Shown here: piece by piece, positions 42,501 through 52,708 of the stretch
How positions within the stretch are numbered: position 1 is the stretch's first letter
Layout: each line of letters begins with the position of its first letter
Notes under the pieces: generated by a model
The model's input: the letters and a program-made list of their open reading frames with translations, nothing else
What the model was told of the DNA's origin: nothing
Databases searched by the model: none
Source: a virus
Direction: 5' to 3' (one strand)
Length of the DNA stretch: 64,000 nt
IMG/VR virus record: IMGVR_UViG_3300030110_003594
Coordinates: 1 to 64,000 of that record
Program-made: the position numbers and the translations under genes

Positions 42501-43011
42501 TTTCAACATAAGTAGGCATTCCTTGTTTTAATGCATCTTGTGCTGTTCCATTTTTAAAATCTTCCATTTGATATTTAAGATCTTGAACACCAACTTGCCA
42601 ATATCTATCACGTATTTCTTCACTTGGATCCGTCATATAACCATTAGCAGTTTGCATTTCTTTAGAATACAGCTTGGTAAATGCTAAATCTTTTACTACA
42701 GATTTATCTTCAAAGAAAGGTTTAAATAATCCTTTAGCAACATCTACATTTTGTTGTAATGATAGATCTGTTCCTGAAACTTGCTTTATACCATTACTTA
42801 ATCTATTAGCATATTGCTGTCTAGTACTTTCATTGTCTTCTCTAGATAGAGGTGCATAGACAACTTTGCTGTATAAATTATTAAGTGTTTTAAAATTTGT
42901 GTCATACCTGTCCTGTCTAACCGTTAATACGTCAGATAAGAATTTATAGTCTGGTTTAAATGGTTCCAGAACCGGTATATAATCTGTTACTCCTTTTATA
43001 TAAGTTGCCAT
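39571..43011 (-). CDS. Large internal virion protein (1146 aa) with an EF-hand-like loop
   Basis: The N-terminus MATYIKGVTDYIPVLEPFKP, VRQDRYDTNFKTLNNLYS and YAPLSREDN followed by SLQQNVDVAKGLFKPF, is a pattern I associate with internal structural proteins of crAss-like environmental phages; no firm name. Residues 498-509 (DANNDGKISKKE) are a complete EF-hand/dockerin-type calcium loop with D, N, D, G, I, E in the correct positions. Much of the rest is helical and charged, such as the IAIKAQADIELAKYK region. No signal peptide. The gene sits at the head of the polymerase gene (11-base gap) and after a 59-base gap from the next giant gene. I infer a cargo or tail-barrel protein packed with the polymerase. 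Confidence 0.55.
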   Translation of the reverse strand: MATYIKGVTDYIPVLEPFKPDYKFLSDVLTVRQDRYDTNFKTLNNLYSKVVYAPLSREDNESTRQQYANRLSNGIKQVSGTDLSLQQNVDVAKGLFKPFFEDKSVVKDLAFTKLYSKEMQTANGYMTDPSEEIRDRYWQVGVQDLKYQMEDFKNGTAQDALKQGMPTYVENPNIYERSFESLKDSELSIKQTTLEGDWIITTKNGTALTRQIAGYEREVIGEDPNGNPIYGDKYKLDDNNNPIPIYRNPAAEYLKNTVMKDPIVMRGLLTEAKVRSRQFAENPENIQKYGSIENAKKAWADEILGTQTKADMKDLVEKESELTKEQIAARNWEAYKKEYGIVPGSAEEEAWLLSQFNMRLAKTNRDAVKSRIMNQKGPTSDLDGLMNKAYSAYMASVMGPKMNAAAIAYSQVDAEQTFEANPFKKMEHQHRYDLNRMAIQHQYDLNKIAIKAQADIELAKYKSSLESQNTGNVLGLTNGGVFTGTGGAEISGSLTGYDANNDGKISKKERSHVDILNENNEATLELGNNLTKSEISFIETAIELLPTELQQSKFINKGGTITYQFYDEGTGKTTTKTSPLATAWADLTTTGSTNRAEFDRLLKNIGDKYTNLITTENGSQLNYDLAKLNIKDPSVVSNLHQQYKSIIEGRTRFNEKVEEMNKVYNTVHDYALTVDKETINSSTYQGQENSIPPVLLTQGEIDALRKGNQWWEVVEMKNNGQIIEPILDGKGSPVRRFVTKEEYQSIFADMVGLDANERAQLSADNNVNKDKHDYDFFLRKKRDYWIPITGTDKEHIAWNYWDDDYVSATSGNEVMDMEDLDTAWQFNREKAIEDGADYYDGIMKNMNAIMGSADAPELGHVYNLRGQLIGQPEEGVGEAGYTTYSTTYDAASPSTIALNQIKSLLNATQELSASADGYTFSLGNNLDKTTTQITKGKEGVDESQMENVKSVYEAIMFQINTGVIDKTKGRPYINTTYVEKVGGPDQETDIAGYNVRVGANYANTYKDYFGVGDNFDEDAFETFKKHGITITIPKTADSNPYKSTNQLLSYADLMIKDDGFYNSLPVLNGGSYTIYPNSKGQYVQETTTYLFDEKTGAITANDVTSIILDVDANQLDALVVNMDQYLMNIAKENVTKKTLWNQKNSK

Positions 43012-43070
43012 ATTACAAAGATAATAAAATTTTATAAGTTTTAAACATCATATCAATACACTTTTTAAGT

Positions 43071-46000
43071 TTAATTTCCAAACCAATTTCTTAATTCTCC
43101 TCCTTTTTTTAATATTCTGCTCTTTCTATTTGTTTCTCTTCCCCATCTTGCTGTCTTACCTCCTGGGTAACCACTTGCTATAATAGGTGCATTTTGCTGT
43201 GCAAATGTTGTATTGCTTTTACTAGTGTTAGGTATATTATACATTGGTAATCTATCCCACTGATCTTCAGGAAGTATCTTCTTAAGCTCAGTTATAGTAT
43301 TTTTATAATCCTCTAAAGATGTTTTAGGATCTTTATAGTTAGGATCTGCATAAAAAGCTTTAGGATCTGTAATATTAATCATACCTCCTGTAGAAGGATC
43401 AATATCAAACTGAGGATAAATACTATTTAGATTAGCAGTGTTTGCTCTATTAGTATAAGCAGCTTGTAACTGTGTTGTAATAGCAGCATTAGCTTTTCTA
43501 AGTGAATTATCATAGTTCTCCTCTGTTAATACAGTATTATCATATAATTGTTTTAACTCATTATTATTTAATACTTGAGTTTTATACTGTAATTCTGCAT
43601 TTTTAACTTTAATATCATTTGCTGTTTTAATATTATTAGTATGAACTTTATTCACTGCATCAGCAATTTGTGTTGCTGCTTTACCTTGTGCTGCAAGTGC
43701 TGCAGTAATACCTCTTTTACTTCCACCAAATGCTCCAGCTGCATCAGCTACTATTGAAGCTTGCTCACCTATTGCAGCAATTTCTCTAGTAGGATCATCA
43801 AATGTTGCATCAATTTGAATTTGATCATATTGAGGTGCCCATGGATAACGTTTCTTTAAACTCATTTTAGCATCCATTGCATTAGCTAATCCAAGTTCAT
43901 CTTGTAACCAGAAAGGTGTATCTTTTTTTGTTGGTGGTGGTATTTTTGTTGGTGGTATTGGTTTATCACATTTACAACTGTTAGCTGGATCCTCTTCATT
44001 GTATGGTGTCCATGTACCTCCTACCTCTACACATGCAGCTTCCATTCCTTCTGCATTTGCACATGGTGTTCCAGGAGTTTCTTCAAATTGTGACTCATAC
44101 TGTTGATTAGTTGTATTACCAAAAAAACCATCAGCTGGTGATATATTCATAGTAACTGGTTTACCATTTATATCTAAAAATTGTGTAGTCTGATCAGCAA
44201 CACCAGTTTGCATAAATTCATCATAAGATTCTTCATTCAATACTAATGCTTGTCCACCAACATAGCCTGCTTGTACATGTTTTATTTGATCTTGAGTTAA
44301 TGGTGGTAATTCTTCATTATCTGCAAAATACTTATTATACATAAAGTTAGCATCTTGTTCTTTTCCATCTTTCTTCCAAAATTTACCATCAATCTCTCTA
44401 CATCCACTTTCACCTTTTGTACATGGTACATAATTATATAATCTATCCCATGATGGGTGACTTAATTCTTCTTGAGATAAATTGTTTTTTAAATAATCAT
44501 TTTGTTTTTGGTATCTAGCATATAATTCATGATATTCATCTTCTGCTAGTGGTGTAAGTCCTTTAGTCTTTGCATAATCTGAATAAGCTCTATATCTATC
44601 AGCTCTATAACTTTCTTGATCATCTGATAAATATCTATCTGACCAAACTGAGGTTCCTCCTTGATATGTTGAAGATGTACCTTCTGTATCTTCACGTGAT
44701 ACATTAATGTTTTCTATTTTTTGATCTATAGTTTCTGTATCTATACCAAGAATAGTTTTAGCTAATTGTATTTTTACAGGATCTCCACTCTTAAGCATTT
44801 TTTCTAACTGCTTTATTTTATATGTTTTACCTTCAAACTCTATACTCTTACCTCTTTTAGCTAATGGTAATTCATCATCTACTTGATTAAAGAAATCTTG
44901 AAGATAATTTTCACCACCCATATTCATATTAATATTACTTCCACTTATAGTTCCAATTTCTGGACTGACTTCTTGTTCTAGTACTGGAGAATTTGATAAC
45001 TCAAACTTCATTTTTAATATTTCATTTTGATACCTTAATATAAGACTTTGAATATGCATTCTTGCATCTTCTGACATTTCTGGTGAAAGCATTTGTTGGT
45101 GCATTGCATTTATTTTCATTTCTGCTTGCAAAATATATTGTTTAAGAGCTTCTTTTTTGCTTAAATTTTTTGTTTCACCTTGAGGAGATACTGGAGTTCC
45201 TCCTTTTTGGAATGCCCATTGAGCTCCTACATAATATGGATTTTCTGTATTTGAATAATCTAACGGTAGTCCTACAGCTTGTCCTGGTGTAGTTGGTTGA
45301 TCTGAAGAAGTATTATCTGAATCAGGAGTTCTAAGAACATAGCCAGGTCTACCTTTTGGATCAGGATCTCCTTCATTAGGTTGATCTTGATTATCTATAT
45401 TATAAATATTTGTCATACTATTATCTGAATCTGAATCTCCATAAGTAGGTTCTTTACCATATACGTTTTTATAAGCTTCTGAATAGTTAGCATCATAACT
45501 AGATGGAGCTGGTCCACCTTTTCTAATATGATCTTCCCATATTTCAACTTTATTAGAATCTACATTACCTGTAACATTAAACATATTCATTTGTTGTTGT
45601 ATACTTGGAATATTTGATAATGTCTTATTAAATTGATCTATATTAGCTTGATAAGCTTTATTATATTGCTCTATTAATTGAGCATTTTGTGATGTTAATA
45701 CTTCAATTATTTGTTCAGAATTTAATACACTAGGATCATTATTTTCTCCTGGATTTCCTGTTTCTACTTCTGGAGCATGTAGTAATTCATCATCATATAA
45801 AGGTAGATTATAATTACTTGGATGTACATATAAATTATCTAAAGGTTGTACATATATACTATCCATATTAAAATTATAACTTGGTATACTATCATTATAT
45901 AAACCATTTTGAGCTTTAGGTAAAGGTTGTCCACCGTTTCTCATTTCATCTTTATGTAGATAACCCATTTCTTTCATACGTAAATGATCTTCATACTTTT

Positions 46001-48425
46001 CAGCCATATAACCTTTTTTAGTTTCTGGATCATACATCATGTGTGGTTCAAATTCTTCTCCTCCTTTTTTCCACAATCCTGTATATTCACCAAGTGCGCC
46101 AATACCATATCCAACATTTTGAAATACACTTGCTACAGGATTAGCTGCTGCCATTGCTTGCAGTTGTTGTCTATTCTTTGCATCAGGATCACTTAAAGTA
46201 TGTTCAGTAAATGAGCTATGATCACCCATAAATAAACCTGTTGGATTCCATTTACTTACTAAACTATCGTATGTATTTCCAACTACATAGTCAGGTTTAA
46301 CATTAGTATCTAATTCTACAGTGGGTGGAATATAAACACCTGTAGTATCTGCTTCATGTACAAATTGATTTTCTGGTATACTTACATTTTCTATACCATC
46401 ATCTGCTTTATATAGATTTCCACCATATTTTTTATTTAAGCCAATTGTATTACCTATTTTATTTACTGCATATCTTAAAGGTGCATAATCTAACCAAGGA
46501 TTTTCTTTATAAATAATATTGTTTAAAAACTCATCTCTAGTGATACCAGCTTTGTTCATTATTTTATTAATATCATTTATATTAACATTATGTTTTTTTA
46601 ATTTATTTTTTGCAAGACTACCTGTTGCAAGATCATAAAGCTCACTTGCACCAAAGTCTTTAAATGAAGGTACTAAACTATTCATAACGTTATCATAGTT
46701 TTCCCATAATTGATATTTATGCCAATCAGAAATACCCTCTAAATTATGCCAATTTTTATTTAACATATTTTTAGGAAGATAGCTTAAACTTTTTATTTTC
46801 TTTACTGTTTTTTCATCTAAGCCTTCAAATACATTTTTCTTTTTCTTTTTGTTTCCTCCTCCTGTTTTTCTAATAGGTATTCCAAGACCTACACTAAATT
46901 GTGGACTTTGATTAGCAATATCATATCCGCCAGTAAGATTAAGATTCCCAATATTAAAATAACCACCTAATGTATTACTTTGATCTCCCATAAGTGGATG
47001 TGTATAATATGCACCTAATCCATATTGCATTGGATTTCCTCTTCTTCCTCTTAAATAATTTTTATAACTATGAGCATCTCCAATTTCACCTGTGTATCCT
47101 AAAGTTGCAACAAGATTTGCAAAAGGATCAATTGTATTAAGATCTTGACCTTGATTAACTGAAGTCATTCTACCACCTATATTTCCACCAAAATAACCTT
47201 TTAATCCTCCCATACCATGAGAAGGATTAAATGTATAACCACTAGTAAGTCTAGCTGATCCAGTATATTCATCATCTAACATACCTGCTGACATTCCAAA
47301 TCCAAGACCAAAATCGTGCATAGGATCATATTCTCTTTGTCTACAATTTGCAAAACATCTACCTTCTGCATCAACTATTGGAGCATGTGCAGTAAATTCT
47401 TTCATACCTTTACTTTCCACTCCATCTTGTGCTTTGTATAAATTAGATATTTGACCCCCACGTCTTGCCATTGCTGGTTGTTGCATTGGAGGTTGAGGTG
47501 GCATCATACCTGGAGGAGGACCCATAGGTGGCATTCCACCTTGTTGAGGTGGCCCCATTGGAGGCATACCTCCCTGTGGTGACATTCCTTGTGACATTTC
47601 AGCACCAACTGTTCCACCTTCACTTGGTGGTATCATACCTGATTGTTGTGCATCTTGTTGTGCCATAGCTGCTTGTTGTTGCATAGCCATTTCAGCTTTC
47701 ATTTTTAATATCTGCATTTGACTTTCAAAAGGTAACTGTGTCATCATTTGTTGTTCTGCTTCTTGCTGACTAATATCTTGTATTTGTTGAGAGAACTCTA
47801 TTGGATTAATACCCTTTTCTTGAAGATATGGATAAGCTGCTAAAGGTACACCATCTTCAAATCTTTTTTTAGCTTCTTGTAAAAATGCTAATTGAGATAA
47901 TGATTTCTTATTTTTAGTTAACATATATTCAGCTGTATCTCTTGTTATATTGTCAGAATGTTCATCATCTAATAAACCTATAAAATTATTTAATTGATAA
48001 CCTTTAGATACTTTTGCTGGAGTTATTTTCTTTTTAGAATTAATACCCATTTCAGCTAATTCATATCTATCAAGTTTCATACTAGAAGTATCTGAATATA
48101 TAAAAGATTGTGGTGGTAAATTTAACGGGGTACCACCTTTATGATGTCTATTTCCTCCTATATCATATAGTTCAAAATCTCCATCATTATTCATGTCTGT
48201 TAATACTGTCTCACCTTTTTCTGCTTCAAGGTTTGCTTCTTCTCTAGGTACAGGAGCTAATGAGTAATTAACTGAACTAAATGGACTAGCAGCATTTGTA
48301 GAATCCAATGAAGGAACTCCTACTAAACCATAGTTGAATTGATCACCTGTTGTACCCCCGTCCTGGTACACCTTTCCATTTTGCATGGAAAAGCCTTTTG
48401 GTAAACTTTTTATTCTTACTTTCAT
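43071..48425 (-). CDS. Giant structural protein (1784 aa) with barrel-like module and GG..KAQ.G motifs
   Basis: The N-terminus has EKGETVLTDMNNDGDFELYD and GGNRHHKGGTPLNLPPQS, a layout I recall from large unnamed proteins of marine Bacteroidota phages. A Met/Gln/Pro linker (QGGMPPMGPP repeats) follows at about 250-320. Residues about 365-525 read like outer-membrane barrel strands (SARLTSGYTF, GLKGYFGGNIGGRMT, LVATLGYTG, QYGLGAYYTHPL, GGYFNIGNLNLTGGY, PQFSVGLGIPI). Three copies of GG-x-KA(Q/D)-x-G (KAQDG, KADDG, KAQNG) occur at about 322-335, 665-675 and 828-841. The C-terminal 250 residues are helical and Ala-rich, ending KKGGELRNWFGN. There are Cys pairs in GTPCANAEGMEAAC and SCKCDKP. No enzyme seen. 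I infer an ejection or tail protein. Confidence 0.55.
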   Translation of the reverse strand: MKVRIKSLPKGFSMQNGKVYQDGGTTGDQFNYGLVGVPSLDSTNAASPFSSVNYSLAPVPREEANLEAEKGETVLTDMNNDGDFELYDIGGNRHHKGGTPLNLPPQSFIYSDTSSMKLDRYELAEMGINSKKKITPAKVSKGYQLNNFIGLLDDEHSDNITRDTAEYMLTKNKKSLSQLAFLQEAKKRFEDGVPLAAYPYLQEKGINPIEFSQQIQDISQQEAEQQMMTQLPFESQMQILKMKAEMAMQQQAAMAQQDAQQSGMIPPSEGGTVGAEMSQGMSPQGGMPPMGPPQQGGMPPMGPPPGMMPPQPPMQQPAMARRGGQISNLYKAQDGVESKGMKEFTAHAPIVDAEGRCFANCRQREYDPMHDFGLGFGMSAGMLDDEYTGSARLTSGYTFNPSHGMGGLKGYFGGNIGGRMTSVNQGQDLNTIDPFANLVATLGYTGEIGDAHSYKNYLRGRRGNPMQYGLGAYYTHPLMGDQSNTLGGYFNIGNLNLTGGYDIANQSPQFSVGLGIPIRKTGGGNKKKKKNVFEGLDEKTVKKIKSLSYLPKNMLNKNWHNLEGISDWHKYQLWENYDNVMNSLVPSFKDFGASELYDLATGSLAKNKLKKHNVNINDINKIMNKAGITRDEFLNNIIYKENPWLDYAPLRYAVNKIGNTIGLNKKYGGNLYKADDGIENVSIPENQFVHEADTTGVYIPPTVELDTNVKPDYVVGNTYDSLVSKWNPTGLFMGDHSSFTEHTLSDPDAKNRQQLQAMAAANPVASVFQNVGYGIGALGEYTGLWKKGGEEFEPHMMYDPETKKGYMAEKYEDHLRMKEMGYLHKDEMRNGGQPLPKAQNGLYNDSIPSYNFNMDSIYVQPLDNLYVHPSNYNLPLYDDELLHAPEVETGNPGENNDPSVLNSEQIIEVLTSQNAQLIEQYNKAYQANIDQFNKTLSNIPSIQQQMNMFNVTGNVDSNKVEIWEDHIRKGGPAPSSYDANYSEAYKNVYGKEPTYGDSDSDNSMTNIYNIDNQDQPNEGDPDPKGRPGYVLRTPDSDNTSSDQPTTPGQAVGLPLDYSNTENPYYVGAQWAFQKGGTPVSPQGETKNLSKKEALKQYILQAEMKINAMHQQMLSPEMSEDARMHIQSLILRYQNEILKMKFELSNSPVLEQEVSPEIGTISGSNINMNMGGENYLQDFFNQVDDELPLAKRGKSIEFEGKTYKIKQLEKMLKSGDPVKIQLAKTILGIDTETIDQKIENINVSREDTEGTSSTYQGGTSVWSDRYLSDDQESYRADRYRAYSDYAKTKGLTPLAEDEYHELYARYQKQNDYLKNNLSQEELSHPSWDRLYNYVPCTKGESGCREIDGKFWKKDGKEQDANFMYNKYFADNEELPPLTQDQIKHVQAGYVGGQALVLNEESYDEFMQTGVADQTTQFLDINGKPVTMNISPADGFFGNTTNQQYESQFEETPGTPCANAEGMEAACVEVGGTWTPYNEEDPANSCKCDKPIPPTKIPPPTKKDTPFWLQDELGLANAMDAKMSLKKRYPWAPQYDQIQIDATFDDPTREIAAIGEQASIVADAAGAFGGSKRGITAALAAQGKAATQIADAVNKVHTNNIKTANDIKVKNAELQYKTQVLNNNELKQLYDNTVLTEENYDNSLRKANAAITTQLQAAYTNRANTANLNSIYPQFDIDPSTGGMINITDPKAFYADPNYKDPKTSLEDYKNTITELKKILPEDQWDRLPMYNIPNTSKSNTTFAQQNAPIIASGYPGGKTARWGRETNRKSRILKKGGELRNWFGN

Positions 48426-48428
48426 AAT

Positions 48429-51400
48429 TTATAATATTTCTATTTGTGCCCCTGCGGCTATTAATTGTTTATATGTATTCATATCTATTTCCATTTCTCC
48501 TCCGTCATTAAAAAATGATCCTCCATATTTAGTCATTGTTGTACCATCAACTACTTTGTCATCTGGTCTAAATATTCCTGTGTTTACATCATAATCACCT
48601 TTCATTCCTGTTATATCTGCATCTCTTGCTGCAAACATATTATCTGATAGATAAGCATTTTGCATCATTGTTTCTTTTCTTTCAGCTTCTTCTCTAGCTT
48701 CAAGAATTCTATTAAGAGGTTTACCTATTCTAACTATACCTTGTCCTATCTTACTATATGTTTGTCCTACCTTACTATCTAAAGCTCTATTTTTAAGATT
48801 CCAAAGTTTATCTCCAAAAGACATACTTGAATCTTTATTATCTTTGTTCAATTGTCTTTCTCTTAACTTTCTTCTCATTTCCTCTTGATCTTGTTCTTCT
48901 TGCCAATCTAAATATTCATTTCTATCATCAAATCCTAATTCTTGTGATTTCTCTAATTCTTTAACATGTTTTCTTTTTCCTTGATATTTAGGTATATTAT
49001 CCATATAATCACTTATTTCAGATTTAGTTTCTCTACTACTTTTTCTGATGTCTGCCATTTTATTTCTCATATATTTATCAGGATCAGTTCTCATTAATCT
49101 ATGATCCATCATGTCTGATCTAAGATCAAAATCTCTTTGTAAATTAGGATCTATATTTATTTCTGGAACATCAAAAGGACTTGTTTGTGTTTCAATTAAA
49201 GATGGATTCTGTATTTTGTCATTCATATCTGCAGTAAATGCATTCCATTCATCCATAGATCTATTGACAGATTGATTATAAGCAAACATTCTATCACTTG
49301 AGTTAAAGAATGGCTCCGTCTTTTCTTGAGGAGTTGTTTGATTATCAAACATATCCATACTAATAGGTGTTGAATATAAATCTGTATTAATATTAAAAGG
49401 ATCAATTTGATTAGTATGTGGATTATATCCTGTATTATAATTATCAATACCAAAAGGAGAACCTGCAAATTGAAATTTAGGTAACTCACCACCTTTATCA
49501 AACCCCCAATAGTTTGCAATATTAGACCAAGTTTTTTTCTTAAAAGGATTTTGCCATTCAAAATCATCAAGTGTTTCACTAACTGGTTTTGTTACATTTT
49601 CATATAGATAATCATTTGTATCCTCAATAGCATCAGATACAGGTACTGTAACGTTATCATACAAATAGTCATTTACATCTGAAAACGTTTCAACTGTTTT
49701 ATCTATTCCATCTGATATAAGGTTTTTAGTCATTTCAATATTTTGCGCTTGCAAAACTCTAAAAGGTTTCATACTACTATGTATTTCTAAACCCTTTTCT
49801 ATTACATCTTTCATAGATAATCCAAGCCATGAATTATCACCAGCAGAAAGTACTGGTAGTACATTTTTATAAAGATTCTCCATCTCTTTAAAATTACCTT
49901 CACCATCTAATACATTTTGTATACTTCTTCTTTCTCCTGTTTGTTTTATTCTTGGAATGTCATCTTGTGTTAAAAGATAATCCATTAACAATGTTGGATC
50001 TGTCATATTTAAAACATTAAACTGTCCATCATTCATATCATCATCTATATCTAAAGCTTTACATACACCATCAGCACAATTACTATCATAGAAATCATAT
50101 TCTGCTGGATCTGTTCTAGGATCAACACTTACAGGAAGAGTTCTACTAGGCCATCCAATATCATATTCTTTACCCATAAAATCAAAGGTAGTCCCAAGTC
50201 TCTGATTTGTACCTGGCTTAAATGTTTGTGCTGTTTTCATAAAGTGATTAAGCTGATCTAATGTAAGTTCTAAATCAACTTCTCTAACACCTCTTTCATA
50301 ATCACCATCAGTATAGTCAGTAAGTGGATTATATTCTTGATCTGCTTCTACCCATCTATTAACATATCCTTTGTGTACAAATTTACCATCTTCTTTTTTA
50401 TTCCAGTTATTAGGAAGATTTTCTTGATCTAGAACAAATGCTTCTATATGTCCTGGAGGCATTCCTCCTACTCCATCCCAACGGTCAGATCCACCTTCAT
50501 ATCCATAAGGATATTGTCTTACTCTAACTGTATATGTTTTTTCTTCTGATCCATAACCACCAAAAGGTTCATAACCATCATCAACACCAGTGGTTGGAAT
50601 TTGGTATCCAGTTTGTGCTTTAGGTAATTCTCCACCTTGTTTTCTACTTAAGTATCCAATATTTAAAGTAGGTAGATTTTTATCTTCCCACCAATTTTTT
50701 ACATTTCTTCCTATTCTAGTTCTATCTCCTAAAAAGTTAAGACCATAATTAATTGCTCCTGTGTATAAACCATCTTTAACACCCTGCTTAACATTTTGCC
50801 AATATGCATCAGCTAAATCACCTTTTTGCAAAACATTATTTTTATTCATAACAATGTCTTTACCAAAGAGATTATCATCCGTACCTCTAAACCATGCAAA
50901 ATTAGGTTCAGAGTGTCCATCTAAAAGTTGTAATCTTTGTTCTTCCCAAGAAGGACAATTTCCTGTTGTACACATTTTGTCATACCAATCAGTTCCTCGT
51001 TGATCTATATAATCCTCATATGCGTTTCTATAATTTTTTCTATTAGTTATTCCTGTATTAAGACCTCTTGTAAGCATACTACCAAGACCAACAGTTCCTG
51101 CTAACTTTAAAGATTGTTCAAGATTAGATCTACCATCTCTTGAATTAACATAATTACCAAGTCCAAATTGTGCTTTAGGTATTGACCCTCCATATCTTTC
51201 ATCATTTCCTGGTCCTAAAATATCATCAATTTCTTCAGGACTCATTCCTCTGGCTAACATAGCTTCTCTTGTCATAGCATTTTCTGGATTTTCTAAGTCT
51301 TCTATATTTTGTGAAACTCCTGTAACAGGTTTACTATATGTTCCATCTGGTCCTACATTAGATATTATATTAGGATTTAAATTATAAGGTACTCCTGAAT

Positions 51401-52649
51401 TAGCAGCATGTTTAGGACTATTTAAATATTCTTGACTATAGTTATAATTATCTGGATTGTTAGGATCAAATGGAATTCCTGAAAACCCTGTTTCAAAATC
51501 TTGTTGATTATATTTTGTAGGATCATCTGGATTTTGTGTTAAATAATCAAAGGCTGAGGAATAATTACCCTCATCATCTACTGTCCATCCTATATGTGTT
51601 GCTCCTTGTTCTCTATATTTATTTTCTAGAATATCTCCTTCAAAACCTTCATGCTTCCTATTAAAAAGACCTTTTCTATAATCAAGATGTCCTGTCTCTC
51701 TAAATAGATCAATATCAAAATCTTTTACTTTAGAATATTTTTCTGGATTTCTTCTATGCCTTTCATCAAGATAATTTTGATAATATTTTTCCTCCATTTG
51801 TTCTTTATCTTTTAAAAACTTACCTGACTTATGAGGTGTTTTAAAAAATTGTTCTGGATCAAAATATAAATCTTCATCAGTTGTATTTGTAAAACCAGCT
51901 TTCATATAATCCCATTTACTACCTGGATCATAATAATTTTCTTTCTTAAAACTTTTTGCTGTTGTATCTATTGCTTTTATTAAATCAAACAATCCTGTAT
52001 CACCTACACCTGATAATAAATTTGCTTCTTCTGGAGATCTAAATTCTTCATCATAGTATACAGCATTTGTTCCTTCTTCTACTTCTTTGTTAGCATTATC
52101 TATTTCACTATCATCATCCTTATCATCATCTTTTGTAGTATTATCTGAAGTTATTGCTTCTGGATATGCTGCATTTAATTTATCTGTTGCTTCTTTATTT
52201 TCTGCTAAACTAATCCATTCTCCTGTTGATCCTTTTTTTCTTGTATACCAAACACCATCAATTATTTTATAGTCATATGCATCATCATGATCAGCATATA
52301 CTCCATCATTTGTTTCAGTGTTTTTCTTTGAAATATTAACAACATTATTAGAAGTGGTAGAACTAGTAGTACTATTGTTAGTAGTAGTATTATTATTATT
52401 ATTATCAACTTCTGTATTAGCAGGGCCAGGACCTGTACCATCAGTATCAGGACCAGTATTACTTTGCCATGCACCACCTTGATATATGTGTTTAGTGTGC
52501 ACACCATTAGCATCTATTTTAAAGTAAACTCCATCTTTACTTATTGTAGATGGATCAACTTGTTGACCTAGTATATTTATCCAGTGCTCACCACCATGTT
52601 CATATGATGGATTAAAACCTTTAATATGTGGATTATTATATAAAAACAT
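48429..52649 (-). CDS. Giant structural protein (1406 aa) with permuted NlpC/P60-like domain
   Basis: The N-terminal 150 residues are Asn/Thr-rich. Residues about 690-880 contain VRVRQYPYGYEGG, GHIEAFVLD with H734, a middle beta region, then DSNCADGVCKALD with Cys858. H before C, followed by a helix after the NC, is the order of permuted papain-like (NlpC/P60, LRAT-like) hydrolases, which often cut peptides in the cell wall. Three GG-x-PK-x-Q motifs (GGSIPKAQFG, GGELPKAQTG, GGELPKFQFAG) mark domain borders at about 485-495, 670-680 and 1052-1064. The C-terminal 330 residues are charged and helical (KLRERQLNKDNKDSSM, EAREEAERK). The gene is 3 bases from the next stop and starts 59 bases from the upstream gene. 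I infer a virion protein with a hydrolase module. Confidence 0.55.
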   Translation of the reverse strand: MFLYNNPHIKGFNPSYEHGGEHWINILGQQVDPSTISKDGVYFKIDANGVHTKHIYQGGAWQSNTGPDTDGTGPGPANTEVDNNNNNTTTNNSTTSSTTSNNVVNISKKNTETNDGVYADHDDAYDYKIIDGVWYTRKKGSTGEWISLAENKEATDKLNAAYPEAITSDNTTKDDDKDDDSEIDNANKEVEEGTNAVYYDEEFRSPEEANLLSGVGDTGLFDLIKAIDTTAKSFKKENYYDPGSKWDYMKAGFTNTTDEDLYFDPEQFFKTPHKSGKFLKDKEQMEEKYYQNYLDERHRRNPEKYSKVKDFDIDLFRETGHLDYRKGLFNRKHEGFEGDILENKYREQGATHIGWTVDDEGNYSSAFDYLTQNPDDPTKYNQQDFETGFSGIPFDPNNPDNYNYSQEYLNSPKHAANSGVPYNLNPNIISNVGPDGTYSKPVTGVSQNIEDLENPENAMTREAMLARGMSPEEIDDILGPGNDERYGGSIPKAQFGLGNYVNSRDGRSNLEQSLKLAGTVGLGSMLTRGLNTGITNRKNYRNAYEDYIDQRGTDWYDKMCTTGNCPSWEEQRLQLLDGHSEPNFAWFRGTDDNLFGKDIVMNKNNVLQKGDLADAYWQNVKQGVKDGLYTGAINYGLNFLGDRTRIGRNVKNWWEDKNLPTLNIGYLSRKQGGELPKAQTGYQIPTTGVDDGYEPFGGYGSEEKTYTVRVRQYPYGYEGGSDRWDGVGGMPPGHIEAFVLDQENLPNNWNKKEDGKFVHKGYVNRWVEADQEYNPLTDYTDGDYERGVREVDLELTLDQLNHFMKTAQTFKPGTNQRLGTTFDFMGKEYDIGWPSRTLPVSVDPRTDPAEYDFYDSNCADGVCKALDIDDDMNDGQFNVLNMTDPTLLMDYLLTQDDIPRIKQTGERRSIQNVLDGEGNFKEMENLYKNVLPVLSAGDNSWLGLSMKDVIEKGLEIHSSMKPFRVLQAQNIEMTKNLISDGIDKTVETFSDVNDYLYDNVTVPVSDAIEDTNDYLYENVTKPVSETLDDFEWQNPFKKKTWSNIANYWGFDKGGELPKFQFAGSPFGIDNYNTGYNPHTNQIDPFNINTDLYSTPISMDMFDNQTTPQEKTEPFFNSSDRMFAYNQSVNRSMDEWNAFTADMNDKIQNPSLIETQTSPFDVPEINIDPNLQRDFDLRSDMMDHRLMRTDPDKYMRNKMADIRKSSRETKSEISDYMDNIPKYQGKRKHVKELEKSQELGFDDRNEYLDWQEEQDQEEMRRKLRERQLNKDNKDSSMSFGDKLWNLKNRALDSKVGQTYSKIGQGIVRIGKPLNRILEAREEAERKETMMQNAYLSDNMFAARDADITGMKGDYDVNTGIFRPDDKVVDGTTMTKYGGSFFNDGGEMEIDMNTYKQLIAAGAQIEIL

Positions 52650-52708
52650 TAAGTTACAGTTTACTTTATTAATATACTAAATATTCATGAGATTTACTAA
52701 TGATTCGG

